A DNA stretch of 64,000 nt from Gaiellasilicea sp963731615 (GTDB taxonomy: Bacteria > Actinomycetota > Thermoleophilia > Gaiellales > Gaiellaceae): positions 1 through 64,000 of the forward strand of contig CAVSWD010000002.1 in assembly GCA_963731615.1 (NCBI GenBank), given 5' to 3'. Below, in pieces: positions 63,682 through 64,000 of the stretch. The notes below the pieces were generated by a model. It ran no database searches and was not told the origin of the DNA. It was given only the letters and a program-made list of their open reading frames with translations. Numbering within the stretch: position 1 is the stretch's first letter; every line of letters starts with the position of its first letter. The translations under genes and the position numbers were made by a program.

Positions 63682-64000
63682 GTGAGCAAAGTCGCTTTCA
63701 TGTTCCCCGGCCAGGGCTCGTACGAGGCCGGCATGGGACGCGAGATCGCCGAGGCCGTCCCCGAGGCGATGGTGGTCTACGAGGACGGCAGCGAGGCGTC
63801 CGGGCTCGATCTCAAGCAGGTCTGCTTCCACGGCCCGGTCGAGGATCTCCTCGACACGAAGCTGCAGCAGCCCGCCCTTGTCGCGACGAGCCTCGCGATC
63901 AACGAGGCGATCCGCGCGCGCGGGATCGTGCCCGACTACGTCGTCGGCCACTCGGTCGGCGAGTTCGCGGCGCTCGGTGCCGCGCAGTCGATCGGCGCCG
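63682..64000 (+). CDS. fabD: Malonyl-CoA:ACP transacylase FabD (3' end off window)
   Basis: First 106 codons visible. VAFMFPGQGSYEAGMGRE at the N-terminus, the loop QQPALVATSLAINEA, and the catalytic nucleophile motif GHSVGEFAALGAA near the edge. GTG 63682 has a strong ribosome-binding site (GGGAGGAG). Fourth gene of the sigma-fabZ-fabH-fabD unit; acpP and fabF probably follow outside the window. Confidence 0.93.
   Translation, partial: MSKVAFMFPGQGSYEAGMGREIAEAVPEAMVVYEDGSEASGLDLKQVCFHGPVEDLLDTKLQQPALVATSLAINEAIRARGIVPDYVVGHSVGEFAALGAAQSIGA

Overview
The window is a GC-rich, densely packed bacterial chromosome segment that holds the region around the replication origin. The order rpmH-rnpA-yidD-yidC-jag-rsmG-parA-parB on one side of the putative origin and dnaA-dnaN-recF-dciA-gyrB-gyrA on the other is the classic origin layout. 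GyrA has Ala89-Ser90 where E. coli has Ser83-Ala84, as in actinobacteria. With the small zinc-ribbon protein, class E-like sortase, LiaR/NarL-type regulator, MptB-like mannosyltransferase and NADH dehydrogenase operon this suggests a deep-branching actinobacterium. Thermoleophilia is my best guess, but that is inference and no 16S gene is present. Most co-directional genes overlap by 4 bp (ATGA or GTGA), and GTG starts are very common.

Layout. 1-5752 (minus): nuoABCDEFG, complex I, with nuoG cut by the window edge. 5886-9482: divergent erpA, a broken cupredoxin-like lipoprotein gene, a broken sensor kinase with its intact response regulator, and a DUF937 protein. 9530-14080 (plus): ferredoxin-NADP reductase, zinc-ribbon protein, NCS2 purine permease, amidase. 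14169-24288 (minus): a 14-gene run, rsbW-like/otsA/moaC/moaB/ubiA/ccmABCD/hemX/hemA/hemC/hemD/SAM hydrolase. It links stress response, molybdopterin, quinone, cytochrome c and heme synthesis, and a sigma-B-like promoter lies upstream. 24377-27737 (minus): OmpR-type regulator, kinase and HtrA protease, with a parS-like palindrome at the kinase/protease junction. 27804-34855 (plus, with moeA on minus): membrane M28 peptidase, sortase, two glycosyltransferases and a DUF2079 protein. 34852-39043 (minus): a frameshifted mannosyltransferase, PBP1A and MscS. 39093-41407 (plus): CPBP protease, L,D-transpeptidase, chorismate mutase. 41404-43930 (minus): bifunctional nuclease, a 51-residue protein, tRNA-Ile, parB and parA.

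The origin: rpmH and dnaA diverge across about 290 bp carrying two exact TTTTCCACA DnaA-box-like words, two inverted variants, an AT-rich patch and a good dnaA promoter. 56993-59424: MerR-like regulator, slipin and NfeD. 59530-64000 (plus): PGRP-type amidase, ECF sigma factor, fabZ, fabH and the start of fabD.

Two themes run through the window. First, at least six genes (nuoG, the lipoprotein, the NarL-type kinase, the mannosyltransferase, rsmG, nfeD) are interrupted by one or more single-base indels while protein similarity continues in the next frame. Several lie in homopolymers, so sequence error is likely for the single-indel cases. The 6.3-8.4 kb patch, with many indels and an in-frame TAG, could be real decay. 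Second, three genes (the GT4 glycosyltransferase, rsmG, recF) have no ATG, GTG or TTG that preserves their conserved N-terminus and appear to start at CTG. I found no CRISPR array, insertion sequence, prophage or recognisable defence system. The most interesting items are regulatory or chromosomal: the parS-like site, the CTG starts, the hairpin plus T-tract that contains the gyrB ribosome-binding site, and the sigma-B-like promoter in front of rsbW-like/otsA.
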